A DNA stretch of 64,000 nt, from assembly GCA_009809945.1 (NCBI GenBank), contig WTPW01000650.1, forward strand, positions 253,957 to 317,956, in the 5' to 3' direction. The notes under the pieces were generated by a model. That model did not search any database. It had not been told where the DNA came from and worked only from the letters and a program-made list of their open reading frames with translations. This document shows, in pieces, positions 1 through 12,069 of the stretch (positions within the stretch are counted from its first letter, which is position 1; the number at the start of each line of letters is the position of its first letter). A program made the position numbers and the translations under genes. The DNA is from Gigaspora margarita (taxonomy: Eukaryota > Glomeromycota > Glomeromycetes > Diversisporales > Gigasporaceae).

Positions 1-24
1 ACCTGGGGACGGTCAAAACATTAT

Positions 25-235
25 GTAATCGTTAAAGATCTATTAATCGTTATATATCGTTTCAAATAATTCCGATTATAATCGATTTATAGATATATAA
101 CGATTTAATATAAAAATTTGATATATATCGATTTAGATATATATCGATTTTTATCCAATTAATCAATATATAACGATATTTTATAATCGATATAAAACAA
201 TTAAGTGTTATATATCGATTAATATCTATATATAA
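25..235. repeat. AT-rich word array (tatatatcgatt)
   Basis: The stretch consists of many copies of a short word, approximately tatatatcgatt and its complement aatcgatatata, in both orientations. It resembles the subterminal word arrays of the hAT-type elements elsewhere in the window. Its left side is cut by the window edge, so no terminal repeats or target duplication can be tested. Confidence 0.5.
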
Positions 236-300
236 AATTTGCGGATGTTAGCCATCTTCCTGATATGGATCTCTGTAAAGATGGTAGTAGCTCACCACTA

Positions 301-668
301 GCTCACCCACAAAAAATTTTCCAGTCATGTAATTTTTTGTAACACAAACCAATCAAATTTTGGGATTAGGTATAATGTGAAAATCAAAACAATCAAAACA
401 AACAAACAAAGTGAAATAATTAAAGTAATAAATTGAGTAATTAGGGTTTGGATTAGTCACATAGTTAGAGTACTGTTTTATACCAAATTTTGCGAGAATT
501 TTTTTTATTAATGCGCAGAAGATGATTTCATAAACAAATTTTAGAGTTATTAGTAATCTTTGATAAAAAATTATAAAAAGCATGATTTTTACATTATACC
601 TGATCCTAAAATTCGATTGGTTTGCGCCACAATAAGTCACATGACTAGAAAATTTTTTGTGGGTGAGC
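301..668. mobile_element. MITE with about 85-bp inverted arms
   Basis: The left arm begins gctcacccacaaaaaatttt and the right arm ends with its complement aaaattttttgtgggtgagc. The arms stay similar inward for about 85 bp, through the ATTGGTTTG-like and CATTATACCT-like blocks. The interior is AT-rich and non-coding. The flanks (cta / tta) give no clean target duplication. An open frame on the minus strand here is a by-product of the palindrome. Confidence 0.75.
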
Positions 669-799
669 TTACGTAGATTCTTTGTATATAACATTACATA
701 AGGCCAACACATTTTGAAATTACCCAATAGTCACCTGTTACATTTAACCAATCAATTCTGGATCAGTTCAAAAATTAAAACAAATGATGATTATGTGAT

Positions 800-2612
800 A
801 TTAGACAGAAAGAACATCAAAGATTTTGCATTATAGATTTTCTGAACTATAATTAAAAGTATTTAACTGTTTTTTTTTAATTACTTTGTCTTCTAAAAGT
901 AGTACACCACTTTTTTGCTTAAAGACTCTATTTAATATTATCTTTTTATATGATTTTTTGAACAAGCTTCTTAATATTCTTCTTTGATCATCTTTAATCA
1001 TCTTGCATCTTTTGTTAATATTTTTTTTTTATCTTTTTTTTTTTTGTAAACTTTCTAATTCTTCTTCTTGTTTTCTATTTATTATATTTAATTGTTTTTT
1101 GAGATCTACTATTTTCTAATAGTTGCTTTTCTTTTATATTTTATAAATTTATATTAAGCTTAATTAATTCCTTTAAAAATCTTATTTATATTTTCGTATT
1201 CTGTATATATAAGTTTATATTTTTACAAATTAGTAAGATTTCTTATAATTTTCCTTAGGTTGGTAGAATATTTTGCTAAGTCAGTCATTTTGTCTGGCTT
1301 TTTTTTTCTATTGACTAAAGAGTTAAGAACTTTTATTTTTTGAAATTGCTATATTTGCTGTTTGGGTTATAAGATGAGTTATGATATCCCATACTTCATT
1401 TATGATATTGGGTTATATATTTTTTATATTTATTAATAAGAACTCTTTAAAAGACTTTTTTTTCTATTTTTTAATTTAAGGTTTATTTAAATGTCTCCTA
1501 GTCCTCTTCCTTAGCCTGGTTGTAAAGATAGCAAGTACAAAATAATTTTTTTTAATTTTGGCTCTACTTTTGTGCTCTACTAAATATTCTAATTCAATTT
1601 GTACAATAACTATCTTGTGATCACTTTCTGTATACATTCTGGTATTTGTATTTTCATACTTGTAATATTGGCAAACAGATTATCTGATATTCATATTAAG
1701 TCGATTCTTGTTTCAACTGTACTATTAGTTCACGTAAATTTTTTACCATTTGGATTTAATTCTCTAAATGTATACAAAAACCTGATTTTTTTAACCATTT
1801 AAAAATTGAACAAATTTACTTTTTCTAATGCCTCTATTACTATGGTCAAGTTTTGTATCTGTTATTTAATTAAAGTTACCCAGTACTATAAACTAAGTAT
1901 CTTTATTACATTTGATTTAATGCTCCAGAATCATTTGCAAAATTGTATTCTCCACTTCTTTGTTATTAGGTAGAACATAAACCAAGAAATAACTAGTTCT
2001 AACTACTTGAAGAAAAATTTTGCTATTAGAATATATTCCAATATTCTTTTTATTTTATTCAAATATTTTTTCTATTTTGTATTAACTATAATACCAAGTT
2101 TTAATCTCTTTCTTTTATTTTCATCTGCACTCAACCAAAAACTTTTATAAATTGTCTTGTTCAACAATGCAAATACCCTTTTTTTTTGTTAATATTTGTT
2201 TCAATTAAATCCAAAAAATCTACTTCCAATTCTATCTATTCTAAAATTTCTTCCAATTTCTTTCTATTCATTTTAATTCTATTTATATTAAAACTTGTGA
2301 TTTTAAGACTATTAATTGTTTTTATATTGTTCTTATATTCTTTAGATTTGCTCAAAACTGTTTGGATTGTTTTTTAGAAAAACCAATTCCTATTGTATTT
2401 TCTGGACTCTCTTTTTTCTTTAGAACAACTGATGCACTCTTAGGCATTAATGCTTCTAAGCTCTTTTTTAAGCTACTTAATCTAAAAATGATTTTGTCTA
2501 ATAACTCTTCTTCGTCTATGATATTAGCTTGAGCCTTCTTTTTTTTCTTATTTAACTTAAAGTTTTTTTCATTTTGTATTGACTCAAGCATCTTGTTATA
2601 AAAACATACCAT
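800..2612 (-). pseudogene. Degenerate LINE relic with AP-endonuclease remnants
   Basis: The plus strand is T-rich, and the minus strand reads as Lys/Asn-rich decayed coding sequence. Around 1590-1900 the minus strand still shows AP-endonuclease landmarks: an LGNFN block (compare LGDFN), then RIDLI followed by ISDNL, as in the SRIDYIW-ISD part of LINE endonucleases. A lysine-rich frame of 86 codons lies at 2352-2612, where an ORF1 or linker would be. Many stops interrupt the frame. The identification rests on motif spacing only. No RT motif could be recognised in 800-1500. Confidence 0.45.
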
Positions 2613-2685
2613 ATATTGCTGAAAATAAGCTATCTCTTAAAATAAGCTATTCAAAAACATAAAAATGCCTTTAACCTAAAATAAA

Positions 2686-3004
2686 TGGATGGCAATTATT
2701 TCACCAACAATCACTTCACAGACACCCTATTTCATCGACAAATTATTTACTGACAAGTTTATATTGCTGACAATTCATTATACTGAAGCTAATTTTACTG
2801 ACAAAGTAATTCTAGTCATTGTCATTAGGGTTAGGAAAGGGTCAGGATAAAATTAGAGTTAAAGTTAGTGTGCTTTATAAATAAAAACTTGTCAGTAAAA
2901 TGAGCTTCAGTGAAATATACTGTTGATAAAATGAACTTGTCAGCAAATAATTTGTCAGTGAAATGGGGTGTCAGTAAAGTAATTGTCAGTAAAATAATAT
3001 GGAT
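2686..3004. mobile_element. Non-autonomous element, word ttgtcagtaaaat
   Basis: About a dozen copies of the word ttgtcagt(a/g)aa, or its complement ttnactgacaa, fill both halves in opposite orientations around a short centre. Left end tggatggcaattattt; the right end reads inward as ggatccatattatttt. Flanking aaaataaa on the left matches aaaataaa on the right, a plausible 8-bp target duplication, although the surrounding sequence is of low complexity. Confidence 0.6.
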
Positions 3005-3330
3005 CCAAAATAAACTACCTCTTTGTCACATCAGAAAATAATTAAAAAATTTTTAATTCTAAAAATAAGCTACTTTCATAATTGATTATATTTACTACAT
3101 TTTAAAGTTATAATTTACTATGTAAATCGATTATGAGCATTTAAGTAAACTTATTTGCAATATCAAAATATATGTATGCTAAAATTTTTATATAAATTGG
3201 ATAACTTTTTATTATTTGACTTTTAATTTTTATGTTCAACAGAAAAAATTAATTTTTTTTAAAAAACATATTTATTAAGAGTAAATATTAAAAGTCAAAT
3301 AAAATAATATAAAAAAAATATATATATATA

Positions 3331-6228
3331 GGGTACTGCTATTTACACCATGATAAATACTAATTGCACCATAAATTTTGTATAACAGTAAATCCTTTTC
3401 TATTTGTACCATGCAGATCACTTAATTTTATACTTAAATTTTAAAAACTTTTATTAATATTATCTTTATAAGTTCTTGACCAAATTCAATAAAAATTTTT
3501 TTATTTAAATTCTAAGTATTTCTAGAATAAAATAAAAAAATTTTCATCGAATTTGGTCAAGAACTCATAGAGATATCTTCAATGAAATTTCTGTAAACAA
3601 TTTTGGTACAGCTTTATTATTATATATTGTTTTAGAAGTGAAAAACTTTCATTGAAGATATCTCTGTGAGTTCTTGACCAAATTCAATGAAATTTTTTTT
3701 ATTTTAATTATACAGATCTGTAAATTAAAATAAAAGAATTTTTATTGAATTTGGTCAAGAACTCGTAGAGATATCTTCAATGAAAATTTTGTAAACAATT
3801 TTGGCGCAACTTCTTTGTAATCATGTTTTTGGATATAAAAAAACTTTCATCAAAGATATCTCTATGAGTTCTTGACCAAATTCAATGAAATTTTTTTATT
3901 ATAATTCTACTAATCCATAGAATTAAATAAAAAAAAATTTTATTGAGTTTGGTCAAAAACTCATAGAGATATCTTTGATGAAAGTTTTTTTATTTCCAAA
4001 AATATGAGCACAAGAAACTGTGTCAAAATTGTCTACAAGAACTTTTATCAAAGATATCTCTACGAGTTCTTGACCAAATTTGATAAAAATTTTTTTATTT
4101 TAATTCTACAAATCCATAGAATTTAAATAAAAAACTTTTTATTGAATTTAGTCAAGAACTCATAGAGATATCTTCGATTAATTTTTTTTTATTTGTGATT
4201 ACAAAGAAGCCATGCTAAAACTGTTTACAAGAACTTTCATCGAAGTTAACTCTATGAGTTCTTGATCAAATTCGATGAAAATTTTTTATTTTAATTCTAC
4301 AGATCTGTATAATTAAAATAAAAAAGTTTTCATTGAATTTGGTCAAAAATTTGCAGAGATATCTTCAATAAAATTTTTTACTTCTAAAAACATATACAAC
4401 AATAAAGCTGCGCCGAAATTGTTTATAGAAACTTTCATCAAAGATATATATCTCTACGAGTTCTTGATCAAATTTGATGAAAATTTTTTTATTTTAATTC
4501 TACAAATCCATAGAATTTAAATAAAAAAATTTTCATCGAATTTGGTCAAGAACTCATAGAGATATCTTTGATGAAAGTTTTTTTCATTTCCAAAAATGTG
4601 ATCACAAAAAAGCTGCACCAAAATTGTTTACAAGAACTTTTATCGAAGATATCTCTACGAGTTCTTGACCAAATTCAATAAAATTTTTTTTATTTTAATT
4701 CTACAGATCTATATAATTAAAATAAAAAAAATTTCATTGAATTTGGTCAAAAACTCGCAGAGATATCTTCAATAAATGTTTTCTATTTCTAAAAACGTAT
4801 ACAACAAAGAAGCTGCATCGAAATTGTATACAGGAACTTTTATCAAAAATATCTTTACGAGTTCTTAACCAAATTTGATAAAAATTTTTTTATTTTAATT
4901 CTACAAATCCATAGAATTGAAATAAAAAATTTTTTATCGAATTTGGTCAAGAACTCATAGAGATATCTTTGATGCAATTTTTTTTATTTCCAAAAACGTA
5001 ATTACAAAGAAGCTGCGTCAAAATTGTTTACAAGAATTTTCATTGAAGATATCTCTATGAGTTCTTGACCAAATTTGATAAATTTTTTTTATTTTAATTC
5101 TACAATTCTATAGAATTTAAATAAAAAAATTTTCATCGAATTTGGTCAAGAACTCATAGAGATATCTTTGATGAAAGTTTTTTTTTATTTTCAAAAATGT
5201 AATTACAAAGAAGCAGTGCCAAAATTGTTTACAAGAACTTTCATCGAAGATATCTCTATGAGTTCTTGACCAAATTCGATAAAATCTTTTTTTATTTTAA
5301 TTCTAAAGATCTGTATAATTAAAATAAAAAAAATTTTATTGAATTTGGTCAAGAACTCACAAAGATATCTTTAATAAAAGTTTTCTACTTCTAAAAATAT
5401 ATATAACAAAGAAGCTGCGCCAAAATTGTTTACAAGAATTTTATTGAAGATATCTCTACAAGTTCTTGACCAAATTTGATAAAATTTTTTTTATTTTAAT
5501 TCTACAAATTCATAGAATTTAAATAAAAAAATTTTTATTGAATTTGGTCAAGAACTTATAAAGATAATATTAATAAAAGTTTTAAAATTTTGGTAATAAA
5601 ATCAAGTGATCTACATAGTGCAAATAGAAAAGAATTTAGGGGGCATCCATAAATTACGTTATGCTTGAGGGGGGGTCCCCCAAAATATAACGATTTTGCA
5701 ATATGTAGGGGAGGGTCCCCCCAATATAACGCAATTTTTTTCTAAAAATTTGTTTAAAACTTGATCCAGTAGTCCAAATTGGATGATTTTGGTACCATTC
5801 GAATCGTCTCGAGGAGAGGATTCGAGTGGTACCAAAATCATTTGATTTGGATTACTGGATCACGTTTTATTAACGAAATACTATTGGTTATTATGTTTTT
5901 TTATAAAATTACTATAAAATCAATGGTATTTCGTTAATAAAACGTGATCAAGTAATCCAAATGAAACGGTTTTGGTACCAGTAGATTCGTCTCATAGAGA
6001 CGAATCGAATGGTACCAAAATCATCCAGATTAGACCACTGGGTCATAATATATTCAAGTTTTTGTAAAATTTTATATATAAACATACGGATTTTTAAAAA
6101 TTTTTTTATATAGTAGGGGGGGTCAAGAGCTACTATGTAGGGTACATAACGTCATTTATGGATGCCCTTACTGTTACACAAAATCCATGGTGCAATTAGT
6201 GTTTATCATGGTGTAAATAGCAGTACCC
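3331..6228. mobile_element. Foldback element with about 11 tandem hairpin units
   Basis: Terminal inverted repeats begin gggtactgctatttacacc at 3331 and end with the complement ggtgtaaatagcagtaccc at 6228, extending roughly 100 bp inward. TA dinucleotides flank both ends. The interior from about 3440 to 5600 is a tandem array of about 11 units of close to 200 bp. Each unit is itself a hairpin: gagttcttgaccaaattc on one side and gaatttggtcaagaactc on the other, both linked to agatatct. The right terminal repeat is split by a separate MITE at 5639-6167. There is no coding capacity. The TA flanks suggest Tc1/mariner-like mobilisation, but no transposase is present. Confidence 0.75.
5639..6167. 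mobile_element. PIF/Harbinger-like MITE nested in the foldback element
   Basis: Ends are gggggcatccataaattacg and the complementary gtcatttatggatgccc. The 3-bp sequence tta flanks both sides and restores a continuous foldback terminal repeat if the element is removed, so tta is the target duplication, which is typical of PIF/Harbinger. The interior contains two nested palindromes centred on cgtctc/gagacg and flanked by ggtaccattcga, plus an inverted pair ending in ttattaacgaaata. No coding sequence. Confidence 0.8.
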
Positions 6229-6249
6229 TATATATATATAAATAAATAT

Positions 6250-6621
6250 GGGCGCAGTCAATTAAAACATAGCTTATGGCTTTTTTTCCATTTTGAGAAA
6301 ATCACGTTTGAAATTTAGTGTATCAACAACAATGATGATCTATTATTAGTATAACCTGTTTGATCTACAGGAATTAGCCAATCATACAAGCTCTTTTCTA
6401 TGACTATGCAGCAAGGATCAACAAGCTAATTTCTAAAATCTATTTTTAGATCGCTTCTATTTATATACAGCATTAGAAAAATAGGCATCGACAAAAATTT
6501 TATTATGTAAATTGATACTTTAAATGCTAAATTATATTGTTGAATGTATGCTTTATTTGATAGTATTGTTAACTCATTTTTTCAAAAAATGCTATAAGCC
6601 ATGTTTTAATTGACTACCCCC
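6250..6621. mobile_element. MITE in (TA)n tract
   Basis: The left arm gggcgcagtcaattaaaaca is inverted at the right end as tgttttaattgactaccccc. The arms remain similar for about 45 bp through a cttatggc block. The element is flanked by tatata on both sides, compatible with insertion into TA. The interior is non-coding. Confidence 0.75.
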
Positions 6622-6907
6622 ATATATATATATATATATATAAAAATAAAAGTCAAATAATAAAAAGTTCTCTAATTTATATGAAAATTTTAGAATGATC
6701 TTATAATAATTTACTTAAGCAATTATAATTGATTTACATAGTAAAATTATAACTTTACTATGTAGCAATTATAATCGATTAACCAAAAATCACTTTATAA
6801 GATTTTTCATATTCAACATCACCAAAAAAGGTTAATAACTAATCCAGATAAGATTGGTACTATATAGGGTTTGGGCACGCTTTAAAAATTGGGCATGCTC
6901 TTAGGGG

Positions 6908-7188
6908 CAGTGTTGTACATTTTCACTGTCCCAGCCTTTTTTTGGCATGTCCCAACATCCCAACGTCCCAGCGTCCCAAGTGTCCCAACTATGTCCTAAG
7001 TCTTAATAATTAATAAATTAATTTAAAAAAATACATAATTATATATTTTTCTAGGTGCTGAACACATTTCTGAAAAAATTAAATTAGATTATCTTAATAA
7101 AATTTTAAGTAATTTTAATTTAAAAAATTGTCCCAAAATATCCCAAAATGTCCCAGCTCATGTCCCAACTGTTCCATGTACAACACTG
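6908..7188. mobile_element. hAT-type MITE (CAGTGTTGTA ends), word TGTCCCA
   Basis: Ends are cagtgttgtacat and the complement atgtacaacactg, flanked by a perfect 8-bp duplication cttagggg (6900-6907, 7189-7196). The word tgtccca is repeated about six times near the left end and four times near the right. The central 120 bp (aattaataaat...gctgaacacatt...ttaataaaattttaagtaat) is shared with the copy at 46084-46364. Confidence 0.9.
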
Positions 7189-7708
7189 CTTAGGGGCATG
7201 CCCTAGGTCAAAGGCATGCCTATGGGCATGCCCTTTTTTAACCACATGATATCCAACCAATTATAAGTATCAAATTATGTGAAGTAATAGTATGACATTA
7301 TGTATAAAGTACAAATGTACATACAAGTTAATTGAACTACTTAACAATGACAGATATGAATTTTATTTAATAAAACTTTTAACTTATTTAAATACATATT
7401 GAAAGAAAGTTTCGACTTTATAATATTAATATAGACAATATAAAATTCTAAAATTAGATTTTTGTTATAAAAAAGTAGGTGAAATGATGTGGTTCTAATG
7501 TATTTTATATATATATTTTTTTATTATCTTATACTAAAAGAGCTTATTAGTTTTGTAAAATATCATCAATAGACCAGTCTTTGCTTTCAAGATTCATTGA
7601 AGAATTATGAACTTCATCTTCAATAAAAGCAAATTCTTTCTGAATATTGGCAGAGATAGTAAAAAGGTCTTGAATAGCGACTTTTCACTTACTCAGTATA
7701 AGTACATA

Positions 7709-7750
7709 TTAGGGTTTAGGGTTTAGGGTTAGGGCTAGGTTAGGGTTAAG
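7709..7750. repeat. Interstitial telomere-like TTAGGG repeats
   Basis: Six or seven imperfect units of ttaggg / tttaggg lie in tandem (ttagggtttagggtttaggg and onward). TTAGGG is the common fungal telomere unit. The tract lies inside the hAT-type element, immediately next to its right word array, so it is either captured telomeric DNA or an element-specific repeat. Confidence 0.7.
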
Positions 7751-8369
7751 CAGGGGCATGCCTTTTGACTTTAGGGCATGCCATGGGCATGCCCCGTGCC
7801 CTCATGCCCTATACCCTAGTACTATAGCTATATTATTACTATATTTGGAATTGAGAATAAACAAATATATAAACAATATATTATCAAATCTGATAATGAC
7901 CCTTATGAAAAGTTTTTTTTATACTAAGTAAATATTATTTTTAGCTCTAAGTAAAGGTATAGAGCAGGTTCTTATATACATACTAGTAAAATTTTATTAA
8001 AATCAAACTAGTAGGTAATAAGATATAAGTAAAAACATCTTTAAAATTCTTTAAATTATATAAAAATTATATATATAAACCAGATTCAGATTTGGTAATA
8101 TATTGTTTATATATTTGTTTTGCCCCAATTCCAATATAAAAATAGTGCTGATCTTATCTGGATTGGCAATTAACTTATTTTCAGAAACATATAGTAATAC
8201 AATATATTTATTTATATGTTTACTTGTTAGAGTTTTGTATTCAAAAATAAGCTACCTTTTTTGTTATATCTTAAATTACTTAAAATAATAAATTACTCAA
8301 AATAAGCTAATCCCAGATTTTTTATGTGAAAAATCTGCAAAAAAAGTAGTTTATTTTTGGTAATACATA

Positions 8370-9660
8370 GTATTTTTTTTTTAAGTAGTTCTTCAAATTT
8401 TTGATATTTTTCAATATTTATGTCTTTGATTTTTTTTTTAAATTTATCTTTTATATTTTTAATTTTCCTTGTTTTTATTTTTTCTATATCCTTATGTTAG
8501 TACAAAGATAGTTTTTTATAAAACTTCATGTTTTTATACATTATTTGATATTTTGTCACAGTGGCTTTATACTTTTCTGTTTCAAATTTTACTAGAGTGA
8601 CTCCTCTTTGATTTCTATTTCTGTTTTTAAAGATATGGACTATTTTTTCTTCAAGTCTTTTATTTGGTTCTATAACAGGTTTTTATAGGTTCTGAACAGA
8701 AGATCTCTAATTCTTGCTATGATATCTCGTCTTCTTTTTAGCTCTTCATTTGTTTTCTTATTCAGAATAATTTTAACCAAATTATCACAAATAAAAGAAA
8801 GTGCTCATACTTTTTTAAGAGTTGTTTTTTTTTTGTAATGACTATTAGGATAATCTTCACTTTGCTTGATTATTTTTATTTGAAGTAATTAATTATTCCT
8901 TTATTATACCAAATTTTTTGAAAAGAATCTCCAGGTATTTTTTTTATATAATTAGAAAGGTCTAGACTATGATTTTTAGCTCTATATGGTTGAATATTTA
9001 CATTTTTGTTTGAGGCTTGTTGATTGTGTTGTGTTCATCAAACTTCCTTGTTTTTAGTTTGCAAAGTAACTGTTTCCATTACTTGTTTTCCTGTTTTATG
9101 CTCTTCTAGAATTTTTTCGTAAATATTTTCTCTAATTTCCTTCAAATTAGTTTTATTTTCTTTCTCAAATAATTTTTTAGTAGATTCTTTGTTGATTTTT
9201 ACTTTAAGTTTTTTTATATCAATATCATCTTTGAATTCTACTATATTTCTTGTATAATTGATTTGATCTGCTATTTTTTGAGTTTTCTTATTTATATCTC
9301 CAAATTCAGTTAATTTTAAAGCTAATTTTTTACTAAAGCCATTTATTGTATGGGTTTGTTCTTTTGGTTTATTTTCTATTTCTTTTTTTTTTTAGGTAAT
9401 TCGCTTATAATTTTGTTTGTTGATTCTTTTCCTGTTTTATTTTTGTATTTGAGCCACCTGTATGTTTCTAGCATATTTTTTCAAAAACTTATTTTTTCTA
9501 GCAAATTTTTTCCAAAAACTCCGCTAGTTCTTTATCTTCATTTAGTATAAAAAATTTATAATACTTAAGAAGTTGTTGAATTTTCTCTTTAGCTTTCTTA
9601 AATATATTTCTCAACTGTTCATATTTCTTCATATTTTATTACTATTTTCTTGTTTAATTC
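8370..9660 (-). other. Degenerate lysine-rich coding-like stretch, unidentified
   Basis: The plus strand is T-rich. On the minus strand, short open segments read as Lys/Glu/Asn-rich protein: for example, the reverse complement of 9060-9230 gives about 45 residues without a stop, including KLKVKINKESTKKLFEKENK. Frames change repeatedly and no domain is recognisable. It may be a decayed LINE or an old host gene; composition resembles the 800-2600 relic. Confidence 0.25.
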
Positions 9661-9669
9661 AAATGAGTT

Positions 9670-10450
9670 TGTTTGTTTATTTAATATATACTGTTGTTTA
9701 TTTGTGTTGTTTACAAGTTACTTGGTTGTTTACTTGTTTGTTTATGTGAACTATTGTAAATCTACAATATAGGGTTAATAGGATTCCCCAAAATTTGTTG
9801 TAAAAATTTGAAAAATTCTATAATGGATTATTAAGTATTAAAAAAACTTTTCAAGTTTAGACAAAAGGACTAAGTATCTTTGTTTATTTTTGGTATCTAC
9901 TACTTTTCTATTAGTCCTTTAAATATTAGTCAATTGTTTTTTAAGTAGTTTTTTCTAGTTTAATATTAAACTATGATCTTCTTTTTCAATTTAATATTTT
10001 ATTAAATCGTTAAGAGTTTTTTATAAAAAAGGTATAATAAATCAATAGTTTTGGGTTAATAAAAGCACATTTATTTACAAAATAATAGTACAAACATTTA
10101 TTATTACTTGCTTTTAAAAGATTGGGTTCATATAGTTTAAAATTTTTTGAAAAAAAAGCCAAATGCTATAATAGATTTGTTATATAAAATTGAAATAGAA
10201 GATCAACTTTACAGGCATAATATTTTTTAACCTTAGGTTTTATTTTAGTTTAAACAAATTTGCAAAAAAAATTTATTTTTGTGCATTGCTAAACCTTAAC
10301 TTGTAAATGCAGGTTCCTGTAATAAACCTTTAAAAATTGCAACAAAAAAGGCAAATTGTTACACTTTAATATCAAAAACTGATTATTATATAGATGTTGA
10401 TCACTAAAATTTTATAATAAAAATAATATGCTCAAAATATAATGATTAAA
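9670..10450. other. AT-rich stretch without recognisable genes
   Basis: Very AT-rich sequence with runs such as ttgtttacttgtttgtttat near 9700. I see no conserved reading frame, no terminal repeats and no RNA gene signature. Confidence 0.5.
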
Positions 10451-10461
10451 TATAGAATAGT

Positions 10462-10738
10462 CAGAGTTGGTCAAATCATTGGTCAACCAAAAATTCACTG
10501 GTCAAACTAGTCTGGTTAAATTGGTTGAATGGTCTGGTCAAATTGGTCAAATAGCTTAGTCTATTAATAAAATAAAATAATATACAAATTAATATATACT
10601 ATATAATTATATATGCATATATATATATTTAAATACCCTTTGACCAATTTGACCGATACTGAACCCTTTGACCAACTGGTCAAATTGGTCAAACTGGTCT
10701 GGTCAAGCTTGACTGTTGACCGGTCCATACCAATCCTG
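10462..10738. mobile_element. hAT-type MITE, word TTGGTCAAA
   Basis: Ends are cagagttggt and, inverted, caggattggt. Flanks agaatagt (10454-10461) and agaataat (10739-10746) form an 8-bp duplication with one mismatch. The words ttggtcaaa / actggtcaaa / ggtctggtcaa fill both subterminal regions (10468-10555 and 10638-10722). The centre is plain AT-rich sequence. No coding sequence. Confidence 0.85.
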
Positions 10739-11096
10739 AGAATAATATAATTGCATAATATTTAATCTTACAAAAATTTAAAGTTTATAATAAAATACAT
10801 TAGATCAAGTTTTCATAGGCATATATATTATTTTATTATAACTTTTAACAAGAAAAATTTTTTTAAAATTTTCTCTTAATCAGTATTAGAATTTTCATTA
10901 ATAATAATTCTTATTAAAAAACTATTCTTTTTTAACAATATTAAGAAAAGAGTTATTCTTTCTGAAAAAAAAAATTTTTTTTAAAAAAAACAATAATGCA
11001 AATTCAAATCAATGATAAGAGTATTAACATTTTATTGGTAAATATAATTTTAAAATAAAATAACATGTTTGTTTTTTTAAAAAAATATATATATAT

Positions 11097-12069
11097 GGGC
11101 TGCTATTAATAGAAATAAGACAGATTGATATTTTAAAAATAATTAATACTTAACTTTTATAGCTCATATTTCAATAATTTTGGGCTATCTTAGGGTGTGG
11201 CGCCTTAGAGAAGTGGTCAAGGTGTCACCCCCCAAGCGGCAGATTGACAGTTCGAATCCCACTGGTGACGTTTTGAAGTTAAATCTGTGTTCGGTAATTG
11301 TGGCTTATGATCAGTTGGGCGCAAAACCTGTAACCCTGGTTCCACCATCTTGAATGGGAGCTCACGGGCGCAATGGTGTATTACATTGCAAATCCAGGGA
11401 ACCAGAAAAAAAAACCCACGAGAACCCNTTTGGCAAGACCCGAATTAGGAGGTAGTAAAAATCGGTCCTTACGGTATAGCCAAAAGAAGGCAGTACTATG
11501 ATCAGAACGAACCTAATAAGGGCAGGTAGTCTCTGGCTACCAAATCTGGACAATGGTACATGTATGGGACATGGATGTCGATTCCGGTAGGCAGTTTGTG
11601 CGAGGGTAAAGTAGCCCTTAGGTTGTAATATTTAAAAGGGTTGTGGCCCTACTATATCTGCGCAAACGTAGTGCGTCGAGTAGTAATAGGAGGACTTGAA
11701 TCGGAGGGTTTAAATAGGCAATTCCCGTAGTTGGGTTGTAGGTATGGCAGCTAGTGTAGAACCTTCGGGCGGACTACTTAAATTAGGCACCAAAAGTGCA
11801 TGCGTGGCTAGTTGTATCCTCGTTCATATATCAAATATTACGTCACTTAACTCATAATAAATTCTGGCCATAGCACACGGCCTTTAAACGTTAAAAAAAA
11901 TTTTGGCCTATCTTAATAATTAATATTTAAAAAAAGCTTAACATCTAAGCTTTTATTTGAATATTAATCCATTATAATAGCTTCAAAATTCATCAAGATA
12001 TGAGCTATGAAAGTTAAAAATTAATTTTTTTTTAAAATGTTAATCTGCCTTATTTTTATTGACGGCAGC

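Larger units (their letters stand above)
2618..6830. mobile_element. Palindromic 'aaaataagcta' MITE split by insertions
   Basis: The left arm (2618-3325) and right arm (6630-6830) are inverted copies of each other. Both contain an aaagtcaaataataaaa block, a ttactatgta block and an aatcgatta block. Ends carry the word aaaataagcta. The loop is (TA)n, and two other palindromic elements (3331-6228 and 6250-6621) sit in that loop, while a word-repeat MITE (2686-3004) sits in the left arm. A second copy is at about 26757-27240 and a fragment at about 8240-8355. Confidence 0.6.
6865..7818. mobile_element. hAT-type non-autonomous element, word GGGCATGCC
   Basis: A perfect 8-bp duplication gtactata flanks the element (6857-6864 and 7819-7826). 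Ends are tagggtttgggca and, inverted, tagggtatagggca. The word ggcatgcc is repeated next to both ends (6871-6900, 7197-7232, 7752-7812). The interior is AT-rich and has no transposase. It carries telomere-like repeats at 7709-7750 and a smaller hAT-type MITE at 6908-7188. An 8-bp duplication plus short inverted ends is diagnostic of hAT. Confidence 0.85.

Noticed and set aside
353-727. 124-codon minus-strand frame
   Set aside because: It spans the two inverted arms of a MITE; the encoded residues are those expected from AT-rich palindromic DNA.
3440-5600. Regularly spaced repeats that could suggest a CRISPR array
   Set aside because: The unit is about 200 bp, is itself a hairpin, has no unique spacers, sits within terminal inverted repeats, and the organism is eukaryotic.
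11200-11275. A tRNA gene (A and B boxes present)
   Set aside because: The same sequence recurs at 52080-52155 as the head of a 700-bp element with target duplications and an A tail; it is a SINE head, not a stand-alone tRNA.
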